From: Bacillus sp. JCM 19034
GTDB taxonomy: Bacteria > Bacillota > Bacilli > Bacillales > Bacillaceae_D
Direction of reading: 5' to 3'
Length of the DNA: 45,290 bases
Assembly: GCF_001310635.1 (NCBI RefSeq)
Contig: NZ_BAXR01000024.1
Span: 1-45,290, forward strand
A program made the position numbers and the translations under genes. Below, one piece after another: positions 7,833 through 16,792 of the stretch (the first letter of the stretch is position 1; each line of letters starts with the position of its first letter). The notes below the pieces were generated by a model. The model did not search any database. It was not told the DNA's origin and was given only the letters and a program-made list of their open reading frames with translations.

Positions 7833-8233
7833 TCAGCCATAAATTTGTGAGGTTTCATATTGTCCTTTTTCAGATATATCCGCAACTATTGTATGTCCCC
7901 AAAATAAGTCTCCGTCATTATAATGTAATCCTGCATTACCTTCACAGAAAAATAAGATACCCTCAAGTTGAATACGACTTATGAAATCTGACTGAGATAT
8001 TATTTCCCTCCATTCCATGTATCATTATGTAAATCAAGCAAGTCCCGAGAGATTCTTTCTTTTATAATCGCCTCATGCTGTACTATTATATTTAATGTGT
8101 TTTCTACTGCTTTAAATACATCATCCACATTGGATTCTTCAATAGAAACTGTAATATCAAAAAATTTATTAATAAGTTCAATTTTACCTGTGAATTCTTT
8201 TCGTTCAGAATCAAACTTTAAATGCTCCTTCAT
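7833..8233 (-). CDS. DUF2262 family protein (frameshifted)
   Basis: Two overlapping frames together give one DUF2262 protein of about 133 residues: the first part (KEHLKFDSERKEFTGKIEL and onward) ends as NDTWN, and the second resumes as EWREIISQSDFISRIQLEGI, finishing with YNDGDLFWGHTIVADI, the conserved DGDLFWGH block of the family. One base is missing near 8010. The ATG at 8233 follows AAAGGGA. The function of DUF2262 is unknown; such genes often sit in accessory clusters of single small genes, as here. It may be intact in the organism. Confidence 0.6.
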
Positions 8234-8308
8234 ATTATTTTCCCTTTCCATGTTAACTTGTTTTTTGTATTCTGCCCGCTCGCACCCTTTAGTGGAACAA
8301 ACTTCTGT

Positions 8309-8491
8309 TTATTTACTAGCTAATATAGTAAATTCCCAAGGTATATTTTCATCATTCCATCCACGATGTTCATCAAATCTTTGTAAAGTAAAACCAGTTT
8401 TAATCACTGAATTGATTATTTCACTTAATGTATAATACCTTATTGAAACATCTGGGAAATCTTGCTGTTCTGACTCCTCAAAAAATGTCAT
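8309..8491 (-). pseudogene. C-terminal fragment of a SAM-dependent methyltransferase
   Basis: Sixty codons with the look of the last part of a class I methyltransferase: YYTLSEIINSVIKTGFTLQRF then IPWEFTILASK, the usual 'L-x-E-I-I-x-x-L-x-x-x-G-F' helix and closing strand. The SAM-binding domain is absent; upstream lies a NUDIX fragment instead. I regard this as a relic joined by deletion to the neighbour. Confidence 0.5.
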
Positions 8492-8660
8492 CTATTATGG
8501 AACAGAAGAATAGATGAACAACAACATGAACATGAGAATCCCATTCAGCATGTTGATGATTTTCCCCTATATATATTGATACATTCCAAATTTCTTTTGC
8601 CTCTACATTTAGTCCAGTCTCTTCCAAACACTCTCCCACATCTTCATGGTTATTTCCCAA
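8478..8660 (-). pseudogene. NUDIX hydrolase fragment
   Basis: Contains GECLEETGLNVEAKEIWNVS, which resembles the second half of a NUDIX box (REVxEETGL) and the strand after it, then HVHVVVHLFF, a typical core strand. The N-terminus and the first half of the box are missing, and the frame runs into the methyltransferase fragment. Non-functional remnant; the family call is moderately sure. Confidence 0.45.
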
Positions 8661-9018
8661 ACTCTATCTTAACAATATCTGGTTCTCTTCCTTGTCTTGT
8701 AAGGATGACGATAGCTTCATAGTCATTTTCCCATTCAATAGATATTTTGTCTGGTATTTTTGTTTTCATGATACTTTTATTATCGTAATTAATCCTTATG
8801 GTAGGGTCGGGAAAATCATCTATTTTAACAATCTTGATTGAGTTTATATTATTGGGAGAATCGCTTACCTTTAGCTCGGTTTCTTGGGGCGATAAGAGAT
8901 ACCAAGCTACTATAATAATAACTAGAAGTCCTAAAGTGACTACACCGAAAAAACAGCCAATTTTAGTTAATAATTTTGTTTTTTCTCGTTTTACGATGTG
9001 ATTATCATTCCAATCCAT
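8650..9018 (-). CDS. Small membrane-anchored protein of unknown function
   Basis: A 122-residue protein with a charged N-terminus, one transmembrane helix (about residues 20-43 of the ATG-9018 form) and a small extracytoplasmic beta-rich domain, ending NDYEAIVILTRQGREPDIVKI. The overall plan resembles DUF5412-type proteins, but I cannot confirm this. The ATG at 9018 has AAAGGA 7 bases upstream; the in-frame start at 9036 lacks one. It is the likely intact member of a cluster of decayed genes. Confidence 0.5.
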   Translation of the reverse strand: MDWNDNHIVKREKTKLLTKIGCFFGVVTLGLLVIIIVAWYLLSPQETELKVSDSPNNINSIKIVKIDDFPDPTIRINYDNKSIMKTKIPDKISIEWENDYEAIVILTRQGREPDIVKIEFGK

Positions 9019-9117
9019 TATTATGTCCTTTCTCACACTTACTCGAGATCCATCATATCGAGGTAAGTCCGTTCAACAATAAGTTCTAACTACTTAAATA
9101 TAATGGGAGGTTGTTTC

Positions 9118-9147
9118 GAAAAAGCATCCCTTGTGTAGAAGGGATGC
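9118..9147 (-). terminator. cassette-type hairpin after the methyltransferase gene
   Basis: Minus strand: AACTAACTTAGT, then GCATCCCTT-CTACAC-AAGGGATGC and TTTTT. A perfect 9-bp stem directly after the stop codon of the gene at 9159. Confidence 0.75.
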
Positions 9148-9158
9148 ACTAAGTTAGT

Positions 9159-9863
9159 TCAATTTTTTACTATTTTTAACATCGAGTTAGCATTTAACTG
9201 AAACTCATAAGGAACGTTCACTTCTTCAACGGTGCAGCCATTCTTTGTTACATACTTTATTATTTTATCGAGATGCTCATATCTTTTCCCCTCTAAATCC
9301 ACCAATGGGAAAATACGAACTTCCTCTTTTGTAACTCTTACTAACTCATTTAGCGTTTCTATGTGAAAATCATAATCTAGCCTATCCGCATACATAAATA
9401 GAAAATGTGCAGAGAGAAGAAGATCAAATTCCTCATCCTTAAATGGTAAATCAGGTAAGGTAACTGGAACATATCTTTCTCTACATTCCTTCATATCTTT
9501 GGCACAATCTTGTAGGGCGTTTAATCGATGGTTTCTAAGACCTTCTATATCTTTGAAATAATCCCATCTGTAATTGCTTTCGGCTTTTTGCACATGCTCC
9601 ATTGCGTGTGCAATATCCTGTATTCCTTTATTTTTTAAGGCTTCACTCGAATGATCGTAAGCAATATCACAGGCTGTAATGTCTATACCTTTTTTATTAC
9701 CAATAGCAGTAAATGAACAAGCTCCTGCTGGACAATCGAGTATTTTCTTTCCTTGCAGTTCTTCTTCTGAAAGCGAGAACATCTCAACATACTCTTCAAA
9801 GGTTCTTCCAATAAAAACAATTCTCTCTAAATCTAACTTTGTACTCTTCTCATCTATACTCAA
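9159..9863 (-). CDS. Class I SAM-dependent methyltransferase
   Basis: A 234-residue protein. Motif I appears as KKILDCPAGACSF (about residues 39-51), with C-P-A-G replacing the common G-x-G-x-G, followed by an acidic ITACDIAYDH strand; later FDLLLSAHFLFMYADRLDYDFH corresponds to motifs IV-V. This variant is widespread in Bacillus proteins of unknown substrate. The start is TTG at 9863, with GAGGTGA 6 bases before it. It is a single-gene unit with its own terminator. A substrate cannot be proposed. Confidence 0.7.
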   Translation of the reverse strand: MSIDEKSTKLDLERIVFIGRTFEEYVEMFSLSEEELQGKKILDCPAGACSFTAIGNKKGIDITACDIAYDHSSEALKNKGIQDIAHAMEHVQKAESNYRWDYFKDIEGLRNHRLNALQDCAKDMKECRERYVPVTLPDLPFKDEEFDLLLSAHFLFMYADRLDYDFHIETLNELVRVTKEEVRIFPLVDLEGKRYEHLDKIIKYVTKNGCTVEEVNVPYEFQLNANSMLKIVKN

Positions 9864-9907
9864 CTAAACTCACCTCTTCTAAAAGATTACTTTTATATTA
9901 CCATAAA

Positions 9908-10000
9908 TTAGAAACGTTCAGCTATAACAAGGGAAATTTTCTCCTTTATGATGCTCAAACTGTCGTATCTCTTCTTGAATTTCTCTAGGTCTTTTTTAGG
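9908..10000 (-). pseudogene. possible 3' end of a lost gene
   Basis: Between the methyltransferase and ymaF genes the minus strand has about 30 open codons (charged, for example KKDLEKFKKRYDSLSIIKEK) ending with TAA at 9908; another frame also looks protein-like (EIQEEIRQFEHHKGENF). There is no start signal. Likely a gene remnant, family unknown. Confidence 0.25.
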
Positions 10001-10020
10001 ACTGTTGATATAACAGAACA

Positions 10021-10047
10021 AGGAGCTGCCGAAAAACAACAGCTCCT
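10021..10047 (-). terminator. ymaF terminator hairpin
   Basis: AGGAGCTG and CAGCTCCT form a perfect 8-bp stem with an 11-base loop. On the minus strand it lies about 60 bases after the ymaF stop. The run after the stem is TGTTCTG rather than poly-T, so termination may be weak. Confidence 0.5.
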
Positions 10048-10105
10048 ACAGTTATTTTTATATAGATCTTAAATTACCCATTATCACAAAAAAAATCCTA
10101 ACCTC

Positions 10106-10483
10106 CTAAAAGCTAGTTCGCCCACTATACCTATGTCTATGTGGAGTATCACCGTCAACAGTCGTTACTCCACTGAATTCATGGTAATGCCCTCCTTCTG
10201 GGAGGAAAATTGCTGGTCCAGTAACACCTTGAATTTCATGTCGATGTCGTGCGTCAAAGCTAGTAAAAGTGCGATAATGATGTGTATGTTGTACATCATT
10301 AGGAGCCGGTTCTGTTGTTCCAGCATAACGATGGTCATGCCCTACATCAAATGATGTTACTCCTCTAAATTCATGGGTATGAACAGGCCTGCCATCCCAT
10401 GAAGTTATAAAAAGTCTATGTGAATGTTCACAGCTATCTTCATCAGAATGATAAAGAAATCCAGTTACTGGTACGCTTGTCAT
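10106..10483 (-). CDS. ymaF: YmaF family histidine-rich protein
   Basis: A 125-residue protein made of repeated histidine-rich strands: VTGFLYHSDED, HSHRLFITSWDGRPVHTHEF, VGHDHRYAG, VQHTHHYR, GGHYHEF, TPHRHRYSG. This H-x-H-x-[YFEH] repeat pattern with about 18 histidines is diagnostic of the YmaF family. Metal binding is a reasonable guess from composition; the family's role is not known. The start ATG at 10483 is the natural family start (MTSVPVTGFLYHS). A single gene, terminator downstream. Confidence 0.85.
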   Translation of the reverse strand: MTSVPVTGFLYHSDEDSCEHSHRLFITSWDGRPVHTHEFRGVTSFDVGHDHRYAGTTEPAPNDVQHTHHYRTFTSFDARHRHEIQGVTGPAIFLPEGGHYHEFSGVTTVDGDTPHRHRYSGRTSF

Positions 10484-10828
10484 CTAAGCCCTCATCCTTT
10501 CACTTCAGTTTTTACATTTTATGTTAAACATAAAAAAAGTGCGAATATTAGAAGAAGACGAGAAGTAGGTAGCCTATTTTTCACGCCATTTACTTTGTTA
10601 TACAAAGAATTTTTAAGCAGGAAAGTAAATAAAAAAGTAACTGCTATTGTTTGGTTATCAGTGTATTTCACCTTCTAGTTATCGTAGCTATTTTTAATTG
10701 AACTAAGAAATGATTAGATCAAATACCCAAAAATTAGGCTTGTATATAGGTAGAAGTCTATGAACATTCATCTCGAGAATCATATAGTGTAATGTACTAC
10801 ACAATCAAATTATAAAGGAGAAATTAAC
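10484..10828. other. Non-coding gap between ymaF and a coat-like gene
   Basis: 345 AT-rich bases between two divergent genes. It must carry both promoters, but I see no clear sigma-A or sporulation-type promoter and no protein-like frame. A CATATAGTGTA segment (10782-10792) is a poor match to a sigma-K -10. Confidence 0.4.
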
Positions 10829-11071
10829 ATGAATTATCCAAATGGAATGGTACCTTACAATAATCAGTTGGTTTATAATCAAAATATGGTAGATGGACAG
10901 CAGCACGACGAACAACGTTTTGCCCAGCCTTTCGGACAGCAGCAGTATGGGCAGCCTTACTATCCTCCTTTTCAACCTAGATGTCGTTGGGTCCGTGAAT
11001 GTCGATGGGTGTTCCGTTGTTTTCCAAGAGATCAGTACTCACCTTATGATTATGGTGGCGGATCATTTTAA
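10829..11071 (+). CDS. Small Gln/Tyr/Arg-rich protein, possible spore coat component
   Basis: An 80-residue protein with an excellent AAAGGAG site 9 bases before the ATG. Composition is unusual: a Gln/Asn/Tyr-rich first half (GQQQYGQPYYPPFQP), then CRWVRECRWVFRCF, a cysteine-arginine-tryptophan repeat, and a glycine-rich end. Such compositions are common in spore coat and other structural proteins of Bacillus; I infer but cannot prove that role. No family is recognised. One of the few plus-strand genes of the accessory region. Confidence 0.55.
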   Translation: MNYPNGMVPYNNQLVYNQNMVDGQQHDEQRFAQPFGQQQYGQPYYPPFQPRCRWVRECRWVFRCFPRDQYSPYDYGGGSF

Positions 11072-11110
11072 ATTCAAAGCTGGCTAGCTATCTCAGTTCC
11101 TTCTCTATGC

Positions 11111-11205
11111 TGTATTTGAACAACTTAATGAATAAATTAACGGTTAATCATATTGCAAAGCGAGCAAAGATTAATCGGGTAACTTTTGTTCTTAACTACC
11201 ATTAA
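11111..11205 (+). pseudogene. TetR-family regulator fragment
   Basis: Bases 11134-11205 encode KLTVNHIAKRAKINRVTFVLNYH, an almost canonical TetR helix-turn-helix (compare LTVxxIAxRAGINRGTFYxHY). Just upstream in another frame VFEQLNE resembles the preceding TetR helix. Everything after the HTH is missing. A relic of about 30 codons without start or effector domain. Confidence 0.65.
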
Positions 11206-11367
11206 ATTGAACTTTTGTTACAAAAAGTTATTTTATGTAGTTGTAGATATACCCTATTCAACGCATTTAAGTGGATCTCAAAATAAAAAGCCATCTTATA
11301 AAATGTTACTTTTCTTCCGTAATCGCATAATTGTGGAAAACATATATCTTTTGAATAGGATGAATTC

Positions 11368-11403
11368 AAAAAAAGACGATCGCTATAAAAGCAATCGTCT
11401 TTT
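11368..11403 (-). terminator. terminator of the sensor kinase gene
   Basis: Minus strand: GACGATTGC-TTTTATA-GCGATCGTC followed by a T run; one G-U pair. A nearly identical copy follows the DUF2935 gene (13190-13223). Arms pair fully only in the minus-strand RNA. Confidence 0.8.
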
Positions 11404-11506
11404 GCTAGTTCAGCTATTACAAGTATCGTTGTACTTTACAGCATTAGATACTGTTGTTTTTATCGTTCTACTTCCATATAAGCACCTTTTGCATAATAAG
11501 ATTCAA

Positions 11507-12995
11507 TTAGAGATCCAGCTCTCCTTTTGAAACTGGAAGCCATATTTCAATTGTTGTTCCTTTGTTTATCTCACTAATAATATTCACTTTTCCCTTGTGA
11601 TCCTTGATAATTTTATTACTCACCATCATACCCAAACCAGTTCCTTTTTCCTTTGTGCTATAGAAAGGCTCACCTAGTCTTTCCAGTACGTGGTTTGGAA
11701 TACCACACCCCTCATCAATTACCCGAATTAGAATGAAATCGGCGTTTTCATTGCTAACATGTAAAGTTATTTTGCCACCACCCGTAGTCATTGCCTCCAT
11801 TGAGTTTTTTATAAAATTAATAAAAACTTGTTTGATCTGATTTTCATCACATTCAATCATTCTATCGGTAGCCAAATATTCCTCAGCAATTTGAATGTTA
11901 TTTAAATTGCCTTGAGTTTCAAATAAAGTGACGACACTTGACAATAGTTCAATTACATCCTGACTTGCAAATTTAGTCGCTTGAGGCTTTGCTAATACCA
12001 ATAATTCATTTAATATTGTTTCGATTCTATTCATTTCAGACATGATAATATCAAAGTATTGATTTTTTTAGATTGAGATTGCAATAGTTGAATGAATCCT
12101 TTAATTGCGGTAAGCGGATTACGAATTTCATGAGCGATTCCAGCTGCCAATTGTCCCGCTATCGACAGCTTCTCAGAATTCAGGAATAACTCTTGGGCCT
12201 TTTGTCTTTCAGTGACATCACGAATGATGGCACTAAAAAACATATCCGTGCCATCCTTCCACGTATTGAGGGTCAGTTCAAGAGGAAATTCATGCCCTTC
12301 CCTGTGCAACCCAAACAACTCCACGGTCTTACCAATTACCTTAGCTTCTTCTGTTGAACGATATCGCTCGACACCTTGTCTATGTCCTTCTCGAAATCGT
12401 TCAGGAATCATAAATTCTAGAGGCTCCCCAAGTACCTCTCTCTCTTCATATCCGAATATTAGCTCGGCTGCTTTATTCCATGCGATAATTCTCATTTCAT
12501 AATCTGTAAGAATAATTGCATCATTAGAAGATTCAAAAACAGAGCGGAATTTATTCTCTGAATATGCTTGTTCTACCTCTGTTTCTTTTCTTTCGGCTTG
12601 CATGAATTCAGTTATTTCATTAATAATGCTGTATATTCCAATAACCTCATTCTCTACAATAATAGGGATGTTCGTAAAATTCACCCCAATACTATGACCA
12701 AACCTATTAATCAATGTTGACTCGAAGCTCTCCACCTTTTTATAAAATGATTGATTAAAAAGCTTCATTGTCATTTCGAGGAATTTCGGATGTACTATTT
12801 TTGAAAGTGAAAGGCTAGTAAACTCTTCTATATTATAACTGATTAATTGCTCACAAGCTGAGTTGAGATGAACGAAATTGAAATCTAAATCCAACACCCA
12901 AATTGAATTAGGGTATATGTAAAAAATGACTTTAAAGATTGATCTATATATTCTTCTAAGATTTTACGCTTATCGGGGTATTGGGAACATTTCAT
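11507..12995 (-). CDS. PAS-domain sensor histidine kinase, sporulation-kinase type (frameshifted)
   Basis: About 495 residues: a short N-terminus, two PAS domains (one from SIWVLDLDFNFVHLN, one from SVFESSNDAIILTDYE), the H box AAGIAHEIRNPLTAIKGF with the phosphorylated histidine, and a HATPase domain with N box (NFIKNSMEAM), G1 DEGCGIP and G2 GTGLGM. No membrane helix, so it senses inside the cell like KinA/KinE. Two missing bases break the frame: in an A run near 12062 (adding an A gives KKNQYFDIIMSEMNRIE) and near 12915. I place the start at ATG 12995 behind GAGGAGA. There is no adjacent response regulator, so it is an orphan kinase that may feed the Spo0 phosphorelay. Confidence 0.8.
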
Positions 12996-13189
12996 TTAAT
13001 TGGTGTCTCCTCTTAAGCAATTTGCTTTCTATTAAATGTGAATACCTACTACATCTTATTATTATAACCGCTAATGTCAATAGTTCTTTATTGAAAATAT
13101 AGTTTTCACTATGGAATTTATCAGAGGAGGGGACGAATAGAGTACGACTTGATGACATCTAGAGTTCTTACCTTGAAAGAACTAAAAGA

Positions 13190-13223
13190 GAAGACGATCG
13201 CTATAAAAAGCAATCGTCTTTTT
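13190..13223 (-). terminator. terminator of the DUF2935 gene
   Basis: Same hairpin as at 11368: minus-strand GACGATTGC / GCGATCGTC with a loop of seven to eight bases. It lies 45 bases after the DUF2935 stop. Confidence 0.7.
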
Positions 13224-13266
13224 AATGGTTCAACTATACTAAAATACGTCATCGGTAGATAGAAAA

Positions 13267-14058
13267 TCATGTTCTTTCCAAACTGCTTTCGAATAAATCT
13301 ATAATTTCTAAAAATCTTTCAGCTTCTCTAAATGTGTGGTCAGCAAGGAGAGGGTGAATGTTGCTCTTAATACGACATGCTTCGATTAACTCTCTAGCTG
13401 TTTTCTTAAAATCTCTTAATGAAGCAACTGATACTTTATTTTGGTCTAAAAATTGACTTAGTATTGGTTCCGTTTCAGATTGTGGTCGCATTGAGTCTAA
13501 ATCAATCGCCTGAAAAACTAGTTGGTCAAAATCATGACTAAATTCTCTAGCCTGTTCAACTAATTTCCTTTCTGAAGGGTCTAAAAGATGACCAATAAAC
13601 TTAGCATGATCAGCCATTATTTTTAAGAAGAATACATTTTCTTCAATGATAGCATCTTGGGTTGGGGCTAATTTGCCTTCGTTTAGTTCTTTTAAGCGAT
13701 TGGCAAAGTATGCAGCTTCTCTACTAATATGGTCTACTAATAAAGGATAATTGTTGCTTCCACGGATTTCGCACCGTAACGTTAATCCTAATACCTTTCT
13801 TTTATAACTCCATATTGCTGCAGCCGCTTGATAAACCTCAGTATTGAAGGCTTGGACTTGGCGTAAATCTGAATTCACCGTAAATCTTGCTAGCCTCTCC
13901 TCAATTCTTTCGAACAATGTAATAAACTGATTTGCTTCATCAATTAATTGCTGATGCTCATAGGTGAATCCTAAACTTAAAAATAAAGCATGTTCTTTCA
14001 TAATCCTTGACCAAAATTGAATTTCATCTAAAGATCGAGCAACAATCGGATTTGCCAT
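13267..14058 (-). CDS. DUF2935 family protein
   Basis: A 263-residue all-helical protein with two similar halves, each with an E-H pair: FWSRIMKEHALFL (about residues 15-27) and FFLKIMADHAKFI (about 122-134), plus DHISREAAYF and DHTFREAERF. These repeated E..H and H..E motifs are the mark of DUF2935 and suggest a four-helix di-metal site. Function is unknown; the family is common in spore formers. The GGAGGAG site before the ATG is strong. It lies upstream of the sensor kinase on the same strand, each with its own copy of the same terminator. Confidence 0.85.
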   Translation of the reverse strand: MANPIVARSLDEIQFWSRIMKEHALFLSLGFTYEHQQLIDEANQFITLFERIEERLARFTVNSDLRQVQAFNTEVYQAAAAIWSYKRKVLGLTLRCEIRGSNNYPLLVDHISREAAYFANRLKELNEGKLAPTQDAIIEENVFFLKIMADHAKFIGHLLDPSERKLVEQAREFSHDFDQLVFQAIDLDSMRPQSETEPILSQFLDQNKVSVASLRDFKKTARELIEACRIKSNIHPLLADHTFREAERFLEIIDLFESSLERT

Positions 14059-14177
14059 TTTTTCTCCTCCTTATTTTTCCATCTCCTCTCATATGTATGT
14101 AGTAAATAAATCGTCCAATAACTGGAACTTCCATTAATTAGACCGATCGTTTAGAAGTTTATTTTAAATACTTATAC

Positions 14178-14621
14178 CTAATTATTCTTGCTGATTTCTC
14201 GCATTGCACCGAATACGATATTGTAACCATCGGGGTCTTTTAGACACGCATTTTTAAACTCCCATTTCCCGTGTGCATTAGTAAAGGGCTCGACTGCAAT
14301 ATTTCCACCATTCCCTCGAAATTCTTCAACTAGAGAATCCAAATGATCCCAACTAACGTGAATAAACGTGTCCCAACCAAATTCAGGCCCTTCCCACTCT
14401 GTCGGATAATTTGAACGTTTTTTTGATACAGTGTTAGGCTGAATATCCTGTAAGGAGTTCGCCTGCTGTAGAATGAAAGTCATTTCATCTCGTTCTGCGT
14501 GTCCCCAATCGTCAATTGCACATCCAAGCACATCACGGTAGTATTCTTGTGATTTTTTTAAGTCAGAGACTAAGCGTACTTGAATTGTTTTCCCTAATTT
14601 CCCTTTCTGTTGCACGTTCAT
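14178..14621 (-). CDS. VOC family protein (glyoxalase/bleomycin-resistance fold)
   Basis: A 147-residue single-module VOC protein: the first beta-alpha unit (QVRLVSDLKKSQEYYRDVLG) and the last (NACLKDPDGYNIVFG) are typical, with a metal- or substrate-facing histidine in DTFIHVSWDHLD. Substrate unknown; relatives act in detoxification or antibiotic binding. The ATG at 14621 has AAGGGGTG upstream; an in-frame GTG at 14630 lies inside that site. Single-gene unit. Confidence 0.8.
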   Translation of the reverse strand: MNVQQKGKLGKTIQVRLVSDLKKSQEYYRDVLGCAIDDWGHAERDEMTFILQQANSLQDIQPNTVSKKRSNYPTEWEGPEFGWDTFIHVSWDHLDSLVEEFRGNGGNIAVEPFTNAHGKWEFKNACLKDPDGYNIVFGAMREISKNN

Positions 14622-15169
14622 TTTTTGCACCCCTTTAACCTATTCATTGGCCTGATAATATTTCCATTCTTTACACTGAATAACACACTACAATAATACC
14701 ACATATATCCAAATGGAAGGCATAAAAAATACCTCTTCCTGTGAGGTACTGTTACATTAAAGACTCTAGTTACGAAAAAAGAGAACGACAATGTTCTTTA
14801 TTTCAAATATTAGGTCAAAGCTTATTGCACAGCAAAAGGAACTTCTGTGTTTTGACTTCTTTGTACCATCTTTTCCGAATTCTATTCTCTCAGACGCACT
14901 ATTCTCCCTCTCCCAAAAAAAGTGAAAGCCATTTGACTGAATAATATTTTATAACTATAATATTGAACTGTTAACATTCGGATAAGAAATAAATTTATAA
15001 AAAGAAAGTCGGGTGAAATTATCTTAGACGACTATTATAGGTGTATACGTGTTCGTAAGAGAGCAAGTGGCACTTCAGTTCCGTAAGCTTTTCCTCAAGA
15101 CATTTAAGGATAATTAATGGAAGACTACAATAACGTTCTCGTTTCGTTATACTTTATGGGAGGAAAAGA
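14622..15169. other. Non-coding gap between VOC and BCCT genes
   Basis: 548 bases holding the divergent promoters. A minus-strand terminator at 14724-14748 has no minus-strand gene in front of it, which points to a lost gene to its right. The 60-codon frames here do not look like proteins. Apart from the terminator I see nothing definite; a TATACT at 15149 may be the BCCT -10. Confidence 0.4.
14724..14748 (-). terminator. orphan minus-strand terminator
   Basis: Minus strand: TACCTC-ACAGGAA-GAGGTA then TTTTTT, preceded by TGTAACAG. It resembles the other cassette hairpins although no gene now ends before it. Confidence 0.6.
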
Positions 15170-16720
15170 ATGAAAACAATAAAGAATTTGAAAATGGACT
15201 GGACTACATTTGCTGTTAGTGGAGGGTTTTTATTCCTCTTTGTCATTTTTTCACTAATTGACATTGCTATGGTTGAAGGTTGGGTAACTGCATCCTTCAA
15301 TTGGTCAGTAACATTTTTCGGTGCTTATTGGCAATTATTATTACTAGGGAATTTTGCAATTGGAATGATATTAGCTTTTTCAAGATATGGAAAGATGAAG
15401 TTAGGTAAAATGGAGAAGCCTGAGAATGGTTATTTCCGTTGGATTTCTATGATTTTATGTACGCTTCTAGCTAGTGGTGGTGTATTTTGGGCTGCATCAG
15501 AGCCAATTTATCATTTTGTTACAACTCCCCCGTTGTTTGAGAATAATGGGATGACACCACTCGAGGCAATTATACCAGCTTTATCACAAAGCTTTGTACA
15601 CTGGGGATTCCTAGCTTGGGCGTGTTTAGGTACTTTAACATCAATTGTCCTCATGTATGCACATTATCATAAAGGATACCCACTTAAACCACGTGCAATT
15701 TTATATCCTATTCTCGGAGAAAAGGTTTTTAATAAAAGTATCATTGGCTCAACTGCCGATATTGTTTCAATTATCGCAGTTGCAGCAGGTACAATGGGGC
15801 CTATCGGCTTTTTAGGTCTGCAAATTGGATATGGCCTACATTTTTTATTTGATATTCCAAATACTTTGGCTACGAATGTTATCGTTGTTGGATCTCTAAT
15901 CCTTATTGCTGCTATATCTGTAGCGAGTGGTGTTGACAAAGGTATTCAATTCTTAAGTCGATTAAATGTTATATTTGTTGTATTAATAGCAGTAATCATT
16001 CTCATTATTGGTCCAACAATGTTTTTAATAGATTCTTTTATTAGTGCTCAAGCATTTCAATTACAGCACTTTTTCGAAATGAATTTATATCGCGGGGATC
16101 AAGCTTGGCTTGGTTATTGGACTATATTCTTCTGGGGCTGGTTTTTAGGATATGCACCAATGATGGCTATTTTCATTAGTAAAATATCACGTGGTCGCAC
16201 GATTAGGGAGCTGATCATAGCAGTATCGATTATTGCTCCATTAGTAAGTAATTTCTGGTTTTCTGTTGTTGGTGGTTCAGGATTATCTTATGAGCTAAAT
16301 AGTCCAGGTTCCATTTCAAACCCACTAAGTGATGGTGGAATGCCCGCGACCGTAATGGCCATTACGGAACAACTTCCAATGGGGTTATGGTTAGCAATAG
16401 GGTTCTTAATCGTTAGTATTGTGTTTGTATCAACTACAGTTGATTCCATTTCATATACAGTAGCAGTAACCCTTCAAGGTACAGAACATCCACAAAAATG
16501 GCTAAGAGTTTTTTGGGTCGTTTTATTCGGTATATTATCCGTCGTACTACTAACTATTGGTGAAGGAAGTATACAGGCATTACAAAACTTTATAGTAGTA
16601 ACAGCAGTACCTGTATCAATTTTACTACTTCCACCACTATGGAGTGCACCAAAAATTGTCAAGCAGATGGCTAGAGAACAAACGATAGCACCTTCTGCTG
16701 AATCTACAAAAGAAGAGTAA
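15170..16720 (+). CDS. BCCT family transporter, divergent
   Basis: A 516-residue protein with twelve predicted helices and the BCCT signature region FWGWFLGYAPMMAIFIS followed by RGRTIRE (about residues 320-346). The family carries glycine betaine, choline, carnitine and similar osmolytes, driven by Na+ or H+. Two hallmarks are changed: the GMGIG stretch of helix 3 reads LLASG before VFWAASEP, and the substrate Trp box (usually WxxWxPF) reads WGWFLGYAPM. That argues for a substrate or coupling ion different from OpuD/BetP. GGGAGG precedes the ATG. It has its own terminator and no neighbouring catabolic gene that would reveal the substrate. Confidence 0.8.
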   Translation: MKTIKNLKMDWTTFAVSGGFLFLFVIFSLIDIAMVEGWVTASFNWSVTFFGAYWQLLLLGNFAIGMILAFSRYGKMKLGKMEKPENGYFRWISMILCTLLASGGVFWAASEPIYHFVTTPPLFENNGMTPLEAIIPALSQSFVHWGFLAWACLGTLTSIVLMYAHYHKGYPLKPRAILYPILGEKVFNKSIIGSTADIVSIIAVAAGTMGPIGFLGLQIGYGLHFLFDIPNTLATNVIVVGSLILIAAISVASGVDKGIQFLSRLNVIFVVLIAVIILIIGPTMFLIDSFISAQAFQLQHFFEMNLYRGDQAWLGYWTIFFWGWFLGYAPMMAIFISKISRGRTIRELIIAVSIIAPLVSNFWFSVVGGSGLSYELNSPGSISNPLSDGGMPATVMAITEQLPMGLWLAIGFLIVSIVFVSTTVDSISYTVAVTLQGTEHPQKWLRVFWVVLFGILSVVLLTIGEGSIQALQNFIVVTAVPVSILLLPPLWSAPKIVKQMAREQTIAPSAESTKEE

Positions 16721-16739
16721 GTAAAAATATAAACATGGG

Positions 16740-16792
16740 AACATCCCTAATTGATAGATTACTCTTAGTCGTCAATTGGGGGTGCTTTCTTT
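16740..16792 (+). terminator. BCCT gene terminator
   Basis: CATCCC-AATTGA and TCAATT-GGGGTG form an imperfect long stem followed by CTTTCTTT. It overlaps the 3' end of the convergent GNAT gene. Confidence 0.6.

Noticed and set aside
12212..12502. Plus-strand frame inside the kinase gene
   Set aside because: Shadow of the PAS/kinase coding strand; no start signal and no family features.
14741..14944. Protein-like frames in the VOC-BCCT gap
   Set aside because: No ribosome site, no recognisable motif, and the composition looks like AT-rich intergenic DNA.
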